Shown here one piece after another: positions 23,963 through 35,263 of a stretch of DNA of 64,000 nt. The notes under the pieces were generated by a model that had not been told where the DNA came from, ran no database searches, and saw nothing but the letters and a program-made list of their open reading frames with translations. The position numbers and the translations under genes were made by a program. Origin of the DNA: Xiphophorus maculatus (lineage: Eukaryota > Chordata > Actinopteri > Cyprinodontiformes > Poeciliidae); NCBI RefSeq assembly GCF_002775205.1, contig NC_036443.1:16778373-16842372 (forward strand), in the 5' to 3' direction. Numbering within the stretch: position 1 is the first letter of the stretch; every line of letters starts with the position of its first letter.

Positions 23963-24200
23963 AACTAAATATTTAATTAGCAAGCTAAATATTTAGCTAT
24001 GAGCTCAGTTTTTCATTTGAAGCTAAATATTCAGTTAGCAAGCTAGTTAGCCTCACACTAAATATCTTGCTCCAAAAGAAATATTTAGTTAAATATTTAG
24101 TTCAAAGCCAAACATTTACCAACTACATATTTAGTTCAGAGCTAAATATTCTGTTTGTAGCTTCCAACTAAATGGCTTTCTAGATAAATATTTAGTTTAA
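23963..24200. repeat. Degenerate array of the palindrome CTAAATATTTAG
   Basis: The self-complementary core CTAAATATTTAG, whole or slightly changed, occurs at least eight times, joined by GTT, AGC and AAGC words (for example GCAAGCTAAATATTTAGCTA). Spacing is irregular, about 20-30 bp. It is neither a plain microsatellite nor a clean minisatellite. Confidence 0.75.
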
Positions 24201-24660
24201 ATCTCTAGGTGACCTCTATCGGTGTTGAGGGACTAACAATAGAGTGAAAGTGGAGACATATTCTTACCTGAAAGGGCTCACAAGTTGGAATTCATGAATA
24301 TGAACTATTTTTCTAGTAAACATGATTTAATTGGCTGTATAAAAAAATTGGAATACATGACTTTGAAATCTGTCTGAAATCTCATTTTGGAATTTGATTC
24401 TTCTCTGCAAGATGTTTTTTTTCTTGGATTACCAAATACTTATGCCGAGAACAATTTTACAATATACATTGAGTTTTTTCAGCACAGAGCCAAATAGAGC
24501 CATTCCTCGACCTTTTAGTTAATGACCTGTATAAGTCTATCGTATTTCTGTATTTTGTTACTTTAATGTTTATTTGGCACATTTTCCTTTAGACAGTTCA
24601 ATCACCCAATAGGTTCTTTGACTTATCAAAGTAGGAAGAATCACAGGAATGACCTTCTAG

Positions 24661-24717
24661 AGATGCTTTTGGAAAATGTTAGTCTAGAATCTAGACTAAC
24701 ATTTTCCAAAAGCATCT
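24661..24717. repeat. Perfect 57-bp hairpin (28-bp arms, 1-nt loop)
   Basis: AGATGCTTTTGGAAAATGTT plus AGTCTAGA is followed by a single A and then the exact reverse complement of all 28 bases. No flanking duplication is seen. With no mismatch it must be recent, under repair by gene conversion, or an assembly artefact. Confidence 0.95.
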
Positions 24718-25327
24718 GCATGAGCAATTTAGAAATCTTTGTGAATCATGTTTTGTTGAGTTGTTTTCCTTTGCAATATGTCAATAATCAATTTACTTTT
24801 GTGTTATTCTGAACTAACTGAATACCACATATGAATAATTGTTCATTAAATATTCATCTGATGGCATATTTAGGTTAAGCTTAGCATAAAATAAAAACAT
24901 TGTGCTCTAAAGAGCAACATTAACATAGAAGCAGAGACGAGACAAAAGAATTAAAGCTGTGGTTTATTGCTTTATTAATACATAATGTCTTCGCTACTGT
25001 GAATAAACAAAATCAGTATATGATTATGAAAGAGAAAATGCAACTTATGTTTGGTTTACAAACATTCTGTAAATACACAGTTAGGCCCACTGTGGCCCAT
25101 ATGTGATGGACAGCGGCTGTGTTTGGAATAGCTGTCGGCTATATCTTTGCATATTATGCAAAGACTATTTTAAAACTAAAATATTTAATATTACTATTGA
25201 CTAATTTATAAACCCTTCTATCATTTTATTCAAAACATAGTTGGTAAATTAGTTATTTACAAATTAGGCTCTGCTAAGTTTAAGTCAGTAACAATGACCT
25301 GTCCATTGCAGCATACAGGATGGGAAG

Positions 25328-25330
<3 letters not shown>

Positions 25331-25396
<66 letters not shown>
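25331..25396. repeat. (TA)33 microsatellite
   Basis: Sixty-six bases of uninterrupted TA, the longest simple repeat in the window, able to extrude a cruciform. Confidence 0.98.
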
Positions 25397-25398
<2 letters not shown>

Positions 25399-26089
25399 GG
25401 TCATTGTAATAGATCGTTGTGTTTTTTATTGTTTCATCTATGAAAAAAGATACATTTCTTATGCAAAATTTATTCAATAAGCTAATATTTATATTAACAA
25501 ATAAATGCTATTTTCTCATTAGTTAGCTATACTTGAAATGTATTCAAATATCTTAAAGGAAACAAGGAATAGCTTAGTTATGACTTTTTTTTTTTAGAAT
25601 TTATAAACGAAAAATGAAAAAAAAAGGTTTCTTTTTAGCAACCAACCTGAAATGGAAAACAATGAAGATGAATGCTTTTTAAATATCATTGTTAAGTATG
25701 GCAAATTCAGCAGTACACTAACATTATATAATTTAAGGCACTCCATTGGAATCCATAATGTGGAGTAAGTTAAATTGTAGGTGGGTAGTTTTTTTAAATC
25801 TCAAAGTAAGTGAGAAATTGTTAGGAAAACAATATAAAACATAAGAAAATTTTTCACAAGCAGAATTGAAGGAACTCTGTCAGCTTTTTATTTAAGTTTT
25901 ATTTTAGAACTTTGGTTGTATTGGGTAAGACCTGGCCATACTTCCAATCAAAATAAGTTTATCCTTAGCAACATTTTAGGGTTGACTGAACAAGTAATGT
26001 TTTCAAACCAAAATAATATACCAAAATTTGGACAGATATCTGATAAGATCTTGGTCAGTTTATAAAAGCGTGGGTTTTGCAGTAAAATT

Positions 26090-26890
26090 TTATTGTATAA
26101 TGCCTTGAAAGGCTGTTCAATCATAGTGGTTTTTCAAAGGGGTTTGTTGGGTGGGATTGGAAACACTAATTCTTCAACTCTTGCTACACATTCACAAACA
26201 AATATAGACCTGGGCTTTGATTCAACCCATTCCATCACATAGTATTTAAGCTCACTGTCCTCCTGGATGATGAACCTCCAAGTCTTCTGTTGTCATAATA
26301 GATTTTTATCAAGAATTGCCTGTACGTAGCTCCATCCATTATTCAGTAATCTCTTACCACCTTTCCCGATACTGTGAAGAAAAGCATGTCTACAGCATAA
26401 TGCTGCCAACACTGCAATTGAAATATAGTGGTGTATTTTTTGCATGTAGGTCAAAACGTTACATTCTAACCTGGTCAAAACAACGTATTGTTTGATGTGT
26501 TCCCAATATGGCTTTTGGCATTTTGCAAGCAGGACTCCTAATGGAGTCAATAATGGTTTTCTTTCAGCTACTCTTCCATGAGGATCAGATTTCCAGAGAG
26601 GATGATAGAACAGTCAACCTATCAGCTGACCTGATCTGTGGATTTTTAAGGTTTCCACAGTGTTACCATGGGCTTCTGGCTGCTTTTTAAATGAATGCTC
26701 TCCTTGTATGGTCTGTTGCTGGATCTGGATGACAGTGGTGGGTTTAAAGTCTTGCCATACTACCTCTTCACAATTCTGCATTAGTTTGTTTTAGTTCACC
26801 ATATAGGGTTTTAATAAAAATATACTGAGGCCTGTAGTTGTAACATGACCAAATCTGTAAAAGTTCAAAGAATATGACTACTTTTGTAAA
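26090..26890 (-). mobile_element. Tc1/mariner fossil (antisense) upstream of kcna10's 3' end
   Basis: Antisense transposase-derived phrases appear in the expected order: GCATAATGCTGCCAACACTG, CCCAATATGGCTTTTGGCAT, GGTTTTCTTTCAGCTACTCT, and GTTACCATGGGCTTCTGGCT followed by AATGCTCTCCTTGTATGGTC. These correspond to the common vertebrate Tc1 transposase read backwards. The right part ends with TGTAGTTGTAACATGACCAA, close to the terminal region of the family. Many changes; old. Confidence 0.75.
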
Positions 26891-27446
26891 GCATTATATA
26901 TATTTAATTAGTGGTCATCGTTATGATCATCTTTAGCTACATTTGACATTAAATGTCTGAAAATTGTGTTGTAAATAAAGATATGTGCATAAATATCTTT
27001 TAACCAAAATAAGCTAAGGTTGAGAGAAATAATGGCAAAGTTTATGAAAAAAACAATGTTAAAAATGAAACTGTTTAACACTTAATTTGCATCTTGAATG
27101 ATAGTAATGAAAGATTTACATATCTAAAGCGACAACAAACAGTGAAGTTAACCTAAAATAGTGAAGAATGACAAAAATTCCTAAACAATAAGTGAATTTT
27201 CAGGTAAATCCACAAAGTGCCATTTTCATACAAAAATAAATAAATAAATAAATACAAGAGGTAAGTCTGGTACACCCTGTTTGTTGCTATAAAACATTTT
27301 TTCACCAAAAGAATAAGTATTTATTCAATCTTAAATTCATTCTTTGGATTCATTCTCACTAAAATTTAAGTCGTTTTATGTTTCCACTATTTTTGCTGCT
27401 TGATTGAAAAGTTCTTTCTTAGTCAGCAGTTTTTCTCCTTTTCCTG

Positions 27447-29171
27447 TCAGATACCATTGACCTTATTAACTGAAGGATTGCTACCCTGTTTGGTACTTTC
27501 TTCTGCCTTTATGGCTTGCTCAAGAGCCTCTGTCATGGGAACCTTGTCCTCTGCTTCTGTCTCTCTGTGGTAGAAGTAGTTGAAGTTGGAGACAATGACA
27601 GGAACAGGCAAAGCAATTGTCAACACACCAGCTATTGCACACAGTGTGCCCACCACTTTCCCCCCAAGTGTGATAGGACACATGTCTCCATAACCTACAG
27701 TTGTCATGGTCACCACAGCCCACCAGAACCCATCAGGAATGCTGACAAACTGTGTGTCAGGGTCATCTACTTCAGCAAAGTAGATGGCACTGGAGAAAAG
27801 AATAACTCCAATGAAAAGAAAGAAGATGAGCAAACCAAGCTCCCGCATGCTTGCTTTTAGAGTTTGTCCCAAGATCTGCAGTCCCTTTGAGTGACGTGAC
27901 AGCTTGAAAATACGGAAGACTCTGACCAAGCGGATGATACGCAAAATGGCCAAAGACATGTTCTGTCCTGAGCTCTCCTGAGGGGTTGTGGCCAGTTCTG
28001 TCATCAAAGTTACAAAATAGGGGATAATGGATATAATGTCGATCATGTTCATGAGGTTGTGGAAAAACTCACTTTTGCTCGGGCACACCACAAACCGAAC
28101 AATCAACTCAAAGGCAAACCAAGCTATGCAGACAGTTTCAACAAAAAAGAAAGGATCGGATAATGTTTTGAGCTTTGCACCAGCTAAAGAGCCAGAGTGG
28201 GATACTTTGGACTGGTTGACATGTTGAACCACTCTTGGAAAAAAGAGTTCAGTGTCATCTCTGAACTCTGGCAGTGTCTCCATGCAGAATATGATGATAG
28301 ATATGACAATGACCAAGACAGAAACTAGCGCTACACCCCGTGCTGCATTGGAGCTCTCTGGGTATTCAAACAGGAGCCAAAATTGCCTATGGATTTCATT
28401 TTTAGGGAGAGGTATGTCAACATCTTTTATGAATCCTTCATCTTCTCTGAACTGTTCCATAGCTTCATGTCCGAGCTCATAGAATACAATTTCATCAGCA
28501 AACACATCAAGGGGAACGTTAGCTGGTCTTCTAATTTTGCCGCCAGACTGATAGTAATACAAGATCCCATCAAAACTTGGTCGATTCCGATCGAAGAAGT
28601 ATTCATTCCTCATTGGATCAAAGTACTCTGTCCTCTTAAAGGGGTCTCCAAGAAGTGTTTCAGGGAACTGGTCCAGTGTTTTGAGCTGTGTCTCAAAGCG
28701 AAGACCAGCTATGTTGATGATGACTTTCTGGTCTCCATCATCCAACCCTCTTTTATCTGCAAACAGATCCTCACAGCACTCCTTCGTGAGCCGACTGAAG
28801 ATTGTTTCACTTTCCTTCATGCCTTCACTGTTTAACAGCAGCTTCCAGTTGGAGATAATGCTGGCACAACTACTGCGACCCTTTCTGCTTGGTGATGGCA
28901 TCACTGGTGACTGAGGTACTTCCAGTCTCTGCGTTGGTGGAATGGGTGAAGAGGAGGTGGATTCCCAAATGTAGGAGGGCATTGGGCTGTAATGTGAAGG
29001 GGTGGAGGAGAGTTGATGGGGTCGTTGACGGTTATTGATGTCAGAGCTGTTTTGCTCTGGAGGAACATCCACTGTGAGAGCTGTTGTCTCATCAGCATAG
29101 GTGTCAATCTCATCCTCAAGGGTGCCATTAATGTCCTCCAGGCTCTCAAAGTCAACCAGGGCCACCTCCAT
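27447..29171 (-). CDS. kcna10: kcna10 (Kv1.8), voltage-gated potassium channel, single coding exon, 574 aa
   Basis: One open exon. The start [10 protein letters not shown] matches the MEVALVNFD of human KCNA10, and an in-frame TGA lies four codons before the ATG. The T1 tetramerisation domain is at about residues 148-240 ([15 protein letters not shown]). S1 starts at about 277, and S4 at about 405-428 carries the regular Arg/Lys ladder ([19 protein letters not shown]). The pore filter TVGYGD is at 491-496 and the S6 PVP hinge at 522-524. An NQS sequon at 319 sits in the S1-S2 loop. The N-terminus is longer than in human and is Ser/Pro-rich at about 50-100. The C-terminus KVNGI lacks the TDV PDZ ligand of kcna2. 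A 3' splice site (TCTTTTCTTTTATAG) puts the 5' boundary of this exon at 29355, so untranslated upstream exon(s) exist to the right. KCNA10 channels respond to cyclic nucleotides and act in inner-ear hair cells in other vertebrates. Confidence 0.96.
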   Translation of the reverse strand: MEVALVDFESLEDINGTLEDEIDTYADETTALTVDVPPEQNSSDINNRQRPHQLSSTPSHYSPMPSYIWESTSSSPIPPTQRLEVPQSPVMPSPSRKGRSSCASIISNWKLLLNSEGMKESETIFSRLTKECCEDLFADKRGLDDGDQKVIINIAGLRFETQLKTLDQFPETLLGDPFKRTEYFDPMRNEYFFDRNRPSFDGILYYYQSGGKIRRPANVPLDVFADEIVFYELGHEAMEQFREDEGFIKDVDIPLPKNEIHRQFWLLFEYPESSNAARGVALVSVLVIVISIIIFCMETLPEFRDDTELFFPRVVQHVNQSKVSHSGSLAGAKLKTLSDPFFFVETVCIAWFAFELIVRFVVCPSKSEFFHNLMNMIDIISIIPYFVTLMTELATTPQESSGQNMSLAILRIIRLVRVFRIFKLSRHSKGLQILGQTLKASMRELGLLIFFLFIGVILFSSAIYFAEVDDPDTQFVSIPDGFWWAVVTMTTVGYGDMCPITLGGKVVGTLCAIAGVLTIALPVPVIVSNFNYFYHRETEAEDKVPMTEALEQAIKAEESTKQGSNPSVNKVNGI

Positions 29172-29355
29172 GGATGGGGTTCAGCCAGTGCAATGCCTTA
29201 AAACTACCAGGATAAGAGAATCTCACACTTTGAGTAACAGAGGGATAACTCAGTTGTCAAAATATGTAGCAGCATCAGCCCACCAGAGTTGAGTCTTTAG
29301 GAAGACTCATAGGACAAACAGGAAGCCATTGCTGTTCTTAGCTTTCCTTCAACAC

Positions 29356-32300
29356 CTATAAAAGAAAAGACAGAGTAAAGAGAATTTGTCAGTTTTGATT
29401 AGTGGTTAGAGACTTTTTATACATTACCTTTCTTAAGGTAAGAATATTACCATATCTAAAAATGCCTTATTTTATCTTTGATTGTTTCATAGAAGATTGC
29501 CTTCTTTTTGGAAATGGCATAATAGAAGAATCAGTAGCAAAGGAAGAAGTCAATCTCAAAGGCATAACTTTGATTACGAATACTTTTCAACATGTTTCTA
29601 CAGCCTTTTGAAGTTGCAATTATGGACCTTAGGAGTGGATGTTGCCGTTATTAGCACTGTTATCATGTGCTCTTTTTCAGTACTCTGGTTTCCTCCTAAA
29701 GTTCATAAACCTGCACATTATGTTACTCAGTCTCTCAAAGTTGTCTTGAGAGAGTGTGTGAAGGTATGAATGATAGTTTTTCCTATGTGTGTGTACTGGC
29801 CTGAAAAAGAATGGCGATTTGTCCAAGTCGTACCCTGCATCATATTCAATAACTACTGTAGATAGGCACCAGTCCCTCTGTGATACTGCAAGAATAAGGA
29901 GATAAAGACAATGGATGGAAAATAATTTTGATCAATTTTAAGAGATGTTTTAAAATTTCTGAACTGAAGAAATACACATATTTTCATGCCATACCAGTGT
30001 TTATTTTAAGTTATCAGGTCAAACATTTGATTTCTTGTAATGTAAAAATCAGTAAATAATCAGACAAATATTTGCTAATTATTTTTCATTTTATCTAAGT
30101 TTGTAGTAGTGTACACCTGAGCACCTGAAAGGAAACATAAGTGTACCCTTTGTAGTGCCCTCACTACAAGCTACACAAGGACAGGGTAGTGCAAGGTAAC
30201 CATGGCTTTGCATAAATTAATGCATAATTAATTGGGGTAAAGTAATAGCATGGGTCTCCCTTCTTCCAGACAAGACATTTAAACTGCACAATGCCTTGTA
30301 ATTTCCAGAGGCCATGATACTGGAAACCTTTGTCATTTGTGATTACACTTAACTACCCTTGATTGCGTACCATTTAACTGGTCTAAAAAAAGGCATAAAA
30401 TAGAAATAGTTGATTGTGTAATAAGATGGCACCATGTCCCTGGAAACACATAATACTGCTCCTTTAAGTGACTAAATATGTGATTGAAATGTCTGCAGAT
30501 GTTTAATTAAAGACTTCAGAGATGAATCAACACCTAAAACCAGCAATGCTGATTCTAGCCCTGCTCTGCAAGAAATAAGCAAAAAGCAAGTGAATGAGGA
30601 GAATGACATGGAAATTGTTGGGAAGATTAATGTGGGTGGAAGAACTGGGTGGGAAGAGAACTGTGCTGCAAAAAAGGGAAAGTGACAATGAGACAAAATG
30701 GGAGCTGTGATGTGGGTGGATGGATAGACGGGATGATGAGAAAGAACCTCTGGCAAGGAAAGAGGAATTATTTATCACAAGGAAGGAAATATATAATGAA
30801 TAGGGCATGAAGGAAGCAAAAAAGATTACTATCACAGGATATAAATCAACCAGTCTGCTGTAAACACAAATACTTTGTTTTAATTTTTCAGTATATTCGT
30901 GATTAACAAACATGTTTGCTCAGTTTCAGAAAATCAAATAGCATTTCATCTTTTGCAGTGTAACATCTTTGAAAATGTATTTGTATTGCCTGCCTTTTCA
31001 ATTCTGCTGTAAAAGATTAAAAGGATAATCAAACCCTCACATTCAGATCCAGTTACATACAATCCTATTTATTTCAAAACCATGCAAATAAACTAATCCC
31101 AATGCCATAAGATCTAGTTTAAAATCCAATTTCAGTCAAATCCAACCCAATAATATTCTGGTACTCTATTCCAATGATGTCATGAATTCAGCAAGTAATA
31201 TTAGAATTAAACAAAAATGGTGTGAATTTATCATCTGTCTATATATAAAACAGTGTGCTCACAATGACTATATAGTCCTATTATTAATAGTTAAATATTA
31301 TACTGACCCCAAGCTCTCCAGGACTCAAAACACTGTACTGAAACAAAGTATACAAAACTATTCAAAAAGATTTGGACAACTACTAAAAAATAACATACAC
31401 TATAAAATGGAAATGCATAAAAATGTTTGAAATTTATCCTAGAATAAACTTAATATACTTTACACATATAAACCCAGTAAAAGCTGACCTCTCTGAGGTC
31501 AGCAAGACTTTGTGAAATGTCCTTTTTTTGAGCATCCATTTCACGGAATAAACCCAATAATAAATCTTTTAAACAGGTTGTAAATCAGAGAAGTGCATAA
31601 ACAACACAGATTTTACCTTCTTTTAAAAGACGCTCTCCAAATCTGGTCTTTGCAATATGGTAGAAAATTTCAACAACTAAAGGAAGATACAAAAATTATC
31701 TGTGAGTTCTACTCCTCCTGCAACTTCCTGCTGCTCTTCTGCTTTAGGCGAGAATGCTTTATCTTTCTTGGACTACACTGGGTAACCTTATGCTGAAGAA
31801 GAAACTGGAGCTGTGGCAAAGGCCAAACAAACCTACACACAGGCACGCATGCATGCACACACTGATAAACACACAAACCCGCACTATTTCTGTGGCGTTT
31901 GTCTATATATATTGACGTTCGTCCACACATGTCAACATACATACACACAGGAACAGATATATACCAGTGGACGGCTTTCTTAGATTTTAAATGGCTAGCA
32001 GTGTTATTTTTCTTATGAAGTGTGAGTGGTATCTTGTTTGGACAGAGGGGGTGTTCATGCGTGGCATATGCTGTCTATCAGTGATCTAAGTGATGTGCTC
32101 AAGACCTTCTAGACTGGAACGAGCCTCAGATTTCTCAATGCTTGACTCACTTACCTTACACACACATGCCCCTGTCGTATCAATATCTGACTTATTTACA
32201 GTATCACAATGAATATTTAATATCTTACTTCACAATGCACTTGTTCAATACTGGAGGGTAAACAGAATGATGGAGCTCCCTTTACACAGCCTTTCACTTT

Positions 32301-32672
32301 CAACACGTCCTTTATTACCACTATCTTTAAGCCTTTTAACTGCCCACTGTGTCTAAGCTGTGTATCTTCGGAGCATAAATCTTTAATGACCATGAGTTTA
32401 AATTACTGTTTAAAATGTTCCAACATTAAATTGGAGAAACTGGATATCTGAACTCTTAAAGGGGTCTCTGGATATTTTTTGGCAGCTAAATGTGAAGGAT
32501 TTGGTATTATAATTCAATCCATTATGATCTTCTGAACATATCTCTGTTCTCTCATTGTAGAAATTATTTGCACAAAATGGTGTGTATGGAAGCTGAGTCT
32601 AAAATTAAAGGGATGATGTGTACACTAAGACACATCACGTTATCGCGCTAATTATATATATATATATATATA
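29356..32672. other. kcna10 5' intron/intergenic DNA
   Basis: No gene is recognised. A degraded copy of a widespread teleost repeat is at about 29800-29925, from GGCGATTTGTCCAAGTCGTA through ATAGGCACCAGTCCCTCTGT to GACAATGGATGGA. A CTGACCTC / GAGGTCAG mini-hairpin lies near 31484, a CA-rich patch at 31830-31870 and a (TA)n tract at 32651-32671, into which the Tc1 element inserted. Confidence 0.5.
29800..29925 (+). repeat. Degraded teleost interspersed repeat
   Basis: The wording GGCGATTTGTCCAAGTCGTA, ATAGGCACCAGTCCCTCTGT and AATGGATGGA is a diverged form of the fish repeat GGCGACCTGTCCAGGGTGTA...GATAGGCACCAGCACCC...AAAATGGATGGA. The match is from memory. A second, poorer copy is at about 38213-38275 (GTGATAGACTGGTACCCTGG). 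Confidence 0.6.
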
Positions 32673-32851
32673 CACTGCTCAAAAAAATAAAGGGAACACT
32701 TAAACAACACAATATAACTCCAAGTAAATCAAACTTCTGTGAAATCAAACTGTCCACTTAGGAAGCAGCACTGATTGACAATCAATGTCACCGGCTGTTG
32801 TGCAAATGGAATAGACAACAGGTGGAAATTATTGGCTATTAGCAAGACACT

Positions 32852-33581
32852 ATTAAGAAGGAAAGTTATTAGGTTAGCTTAAATTTTGGAAAAAAGCATG
32901 GCTCTCTTTTCCTCCTGTTGGCCGGGTCCCGAGCGGATGTCGTCACGGCTGGCAAGGAGACGGCGAGGCACAATGACATCACAGATCACAGAGTTTAATT
33001 CATACAAAGCAATCGACAACAAAGCTGCAGAGAAACAGAGATATACATTTTATACAGACAAGGGGAACAGACAACACGAAACACAAAGACAGACAAAAGG
33101 GCGCCCAACGTGGAGAAAAGATGGAAAAAACTCAAACTCTCGGGTGCGGACTTGGAATTATAAACTAAAAAGGTGTTTCCCTATTTAATATATGCAAAGA
33201 AGGCGGTCCGTCGTTCGACCACTCAGAGGCCTGTTTCGGCCCCCCTTAGAGCTCAGCTTCGAAGGTGCTCTGTTTTTTGTCCAAGCAACCCGGAGGGAAA
33301 CCCCCCAGTCTTGCACGAATATCCCCCGCACCGAAGTCCTGCTATAAATCTCGCCGACTCTCCTGGAGTTCCTTCTCCCCACATTCCAGCTGCCGTTTCC
33401 ATGGAGATGCTAATTTTATGGCTTTTGTATGCTCTTAAACAGACAGTGGAAGGCGTCTGCTTGTCTCCTCCGGGCCTCTTTCGAAGGGTCACACAAAGCC
33501 TGTTTTTTCAAATACGAGTGATTAACACATGTTGGAAGATTAACTGCATTAAACACCAAAATAATCATTTTCCTCTACAAC
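32852..33581 (-). mobile_element. 730-bp insertion nested in the Tc1 element (solo-LTR-like)
   Basis: The block is foreign to Tc1 and is flanked by the 5-bp direct repeat ACACT (32847-32851 and 33582-33586). It has far more G+C and CpG than its surroundings. Read on the minus strand it begins GTTGTAGAGG, has a TATAAAATG TATA-like motif in its second half, and an AATTAAAC poly(A)-like signal about 60 bp later. That layout suits a solitary long terminal repeat of an LTR retroelement. Its ends are not the usual TG...CA, so the assignment is tentative. No coding region is present. It must be younger than the Tc1 copy it interrupts. Confidence 0.5.
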
Positions 33582-33701
33582 ACACTCAATAAAGGAGTGG
33601 TTCTGCAGTTGGGACCACAGACCACTTCTCAGTACCTATGCTGTCTGGCTGATGTTTTGGTCAGTTTTGAATGTTGGTGGTGCTTTCACACTCGTGGTAG
33701 C

Positions 33702-34738
33702 ATGAGATGGACTCCACAACCCACACAAGTGGCTCAGGTAGTGCAGCTCATCCAGGATGGCACATCAATGCGAGCTGTGGCAAGAAGGTTTGCTTTGTCT
33801 GTCAGCGTAGTGTCCAGAGGCTGGAGGCGCTACCAGGAGACAGGCCAGTACACCAGGAGACGTGGAGGAGGCCGTAGGAGGGCAACAACCCAGCAGCAGG
33901 ACCGCTACCTCTGCCTTTGTGCAAGAAGGAACAGGAGGAGCACTGCCAGAGCCCTGCAAAATGACCTCCAGCAGGGCACAAATGTGCATGTGTCTGCACA
34001 AACGGTTGAGTGCTACCTCAACGGTACCTCCATGAGGATGGTATGAGGGCCCGACGTCCACAGATGGGGGTTGTGCTCACAGCCCAACACTGTGCAGGAC
34101 GCTTGGCATTTGCCAGAGAACACCAGGATTGGCAAATTCGCCACTGGTGCCTTGTGCTCTTCACAGATGAAAGCAGGTTCACACTGAGCACATGTGACAG
34201 ACGTGACAGAGTCTGGAGACGCCGTGGAGAGCTGTCTGCTGCCTGCAACATCCTTCAGCATGACCGGTTTGGCAGTGGGTCAGTAATGGTGTGGGGTGGC
34301 ATTTCTTTGGAGGGCCGCACAGCCCTCCATGTGTTCACCAGAGGTAGCCTGACTGCCATTAGGTACCGAGATGAGATCCTCAGACCCCTTGTGAGACCAT
34401 GTGCTGGTGCGGTTGGCCCTGGGTTCCTCCTAATGCAGGACAATGCTAGACCTCATGTGGCTGGAGTGTGTCAGCAGTTCCTGCAAGACGAAGGCATTGA
34501 AGCTATGGACTGGCCAGCCCGTTCCCCAGACCTGAATCCGATTGAGCACATCTGGGACATCATGTCTCGCTCCATCCACCAAAGTCACGTTGCACCACAG
34601 ACTGTCCAGGAGTTGGCGGATGCTTTAGTCCAGGTCTGGGAGGAGATCCCTCAGGAGACCATCCGCCACCTCATCAGGAGAATGCCCAGGCGTTGTAGGG
34701 AGGTCATACAGGCACGTGGAGGCCACACACAATACTGA
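33702..34738 (+). pseudogene. Tc1-like transposase, frameshifted
   Basis: The N-terminal part (from [12 protein letters not shown] at 33702) has the paired-type helix-turn-helix: [20 protein letters not shown], then a [14 protein letters not shown] linker. The C-terminal catalytic part (34022-34738) has FTDESRF (first Asp), LMQDNARPH (second Asp) and SPDLNPIEHIWD (Glu), that is a DD34E triad with all three acids present. The two parts are in different frames. The break falls around 34010-34035, where the DNA reads GAGTGCTACCTCAACGGTAC and is longer than the family norm. Total length, about 345 codons, is normal. No other stop is seen in either part. Confidence 0.9.
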
Positions 34739-34996
34739 GCCTCATTTTGACTTGTTTTAAGGACATTACATTAAAGTTGGATCAGCGTGTAGTGTTATTT
34801 CACTTCAATTTTGTGTGTGGCTCCAAATCCAGGCCTCCATTGGTTAATAAATTTGATTTCCATTGATGATTTTTGTGTGATTTTGTTGTCAGCACATTCA
34901 ACTTTGTACAGAACAAAGTATTCAATGAGAATATTTCTTTCATTCAGATCTAGGATGTGTTATTTGAGTGTTCCCTTTATTTTTTTGAGCAGTGTA

Positions 34997-35263
34997 TATA
35001 TATATTTTTTTAACTTAAAAAATATATATAATTTTTCTAAAAAAATTGTAATGTTCCAAAACCTTCAACATCTTTCTCTAAAGAATGTCAAAAATCCCAA
35101 GCTACTTTGTATCAATGTCAGTTCTTTTAAAGTAAGCTCATAGTCAAAATGTCCTTGCACCTTTCAAAAGCAGTTAAATTATCAATTAAATTACTCATGT
35201 TTAAATTGATTCTACATTAAGATATTTAATTTGAATCCTGAAAGCTCAAAAAGTTGAAGAGTT
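34997..35263. other. Spacer to the right of Tc1
   Basis: The rest of the TA tract and AT-rich DNA; no feature is recognised. Confidence 0.5.

Larger units (their letters stand above)
22287..27446. other. Intergenic between pnpla1 and kcna10, right part
   Basis: No gene is recognised. It contains a CA-rich microsatellite (22540-22640), a palindrome-rich array (23963-24200), a very strong hairpin (24661-24717), a long (TA)33 run and a Tc1 fossil (26090-26890). The last few hundred bases should be the kcna10 3' UTR. TTTATT at about 27322 would read AATAAA on the minus strand, a possible poly(A) signal. Confidence 0.5.
32673..34994 (+). mobile_element. Tc1-like DNA transposon with both terminal repeats, 2322 bp including a nested insert
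   Basis: The left end CACTGCTCAAAAAAATAAAG + GGAACAC at 32673 is the exact inverse of the right end at 34968-34994, and TA dinucleotides flank both. The element sits inside a TA tract. Removing the 730-bp block at 32852-33581 and one 5-bp copy gives about 1.59 kb, the normal Tc1 length. It carries one transposase region in the plus sense (33702-34738). Similarity to the family as I remember it is very high, so it is the youngest Tc1 in the window. It is non-autonomous in its present form. Confidence 0.95.

Noticed and set aside
25280-25477. Open frame of alternating Tyr-Ile
   Set aside because: Translation of the (TA)33 microsatellite.
28383-28835. 150-codon plus-strand open frame
   Set aside because: Antisense shadow of the conserved kcna10 T1 region.
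30527-30913. 128-codon minus-strand open frame
   Set aside because: Low-complexity Ser/Phe/Leu content, no domain, no splice context.
32852-33581. Retroviral primer-binding site suggested by GGCGCCCAACGTGG at about 33100
   Set aside because: The resemblance to a tRNA-Lys-type site is on the strand opposite to the apparent LTR orientation and lies inside the block, so it is more likely coincidence.
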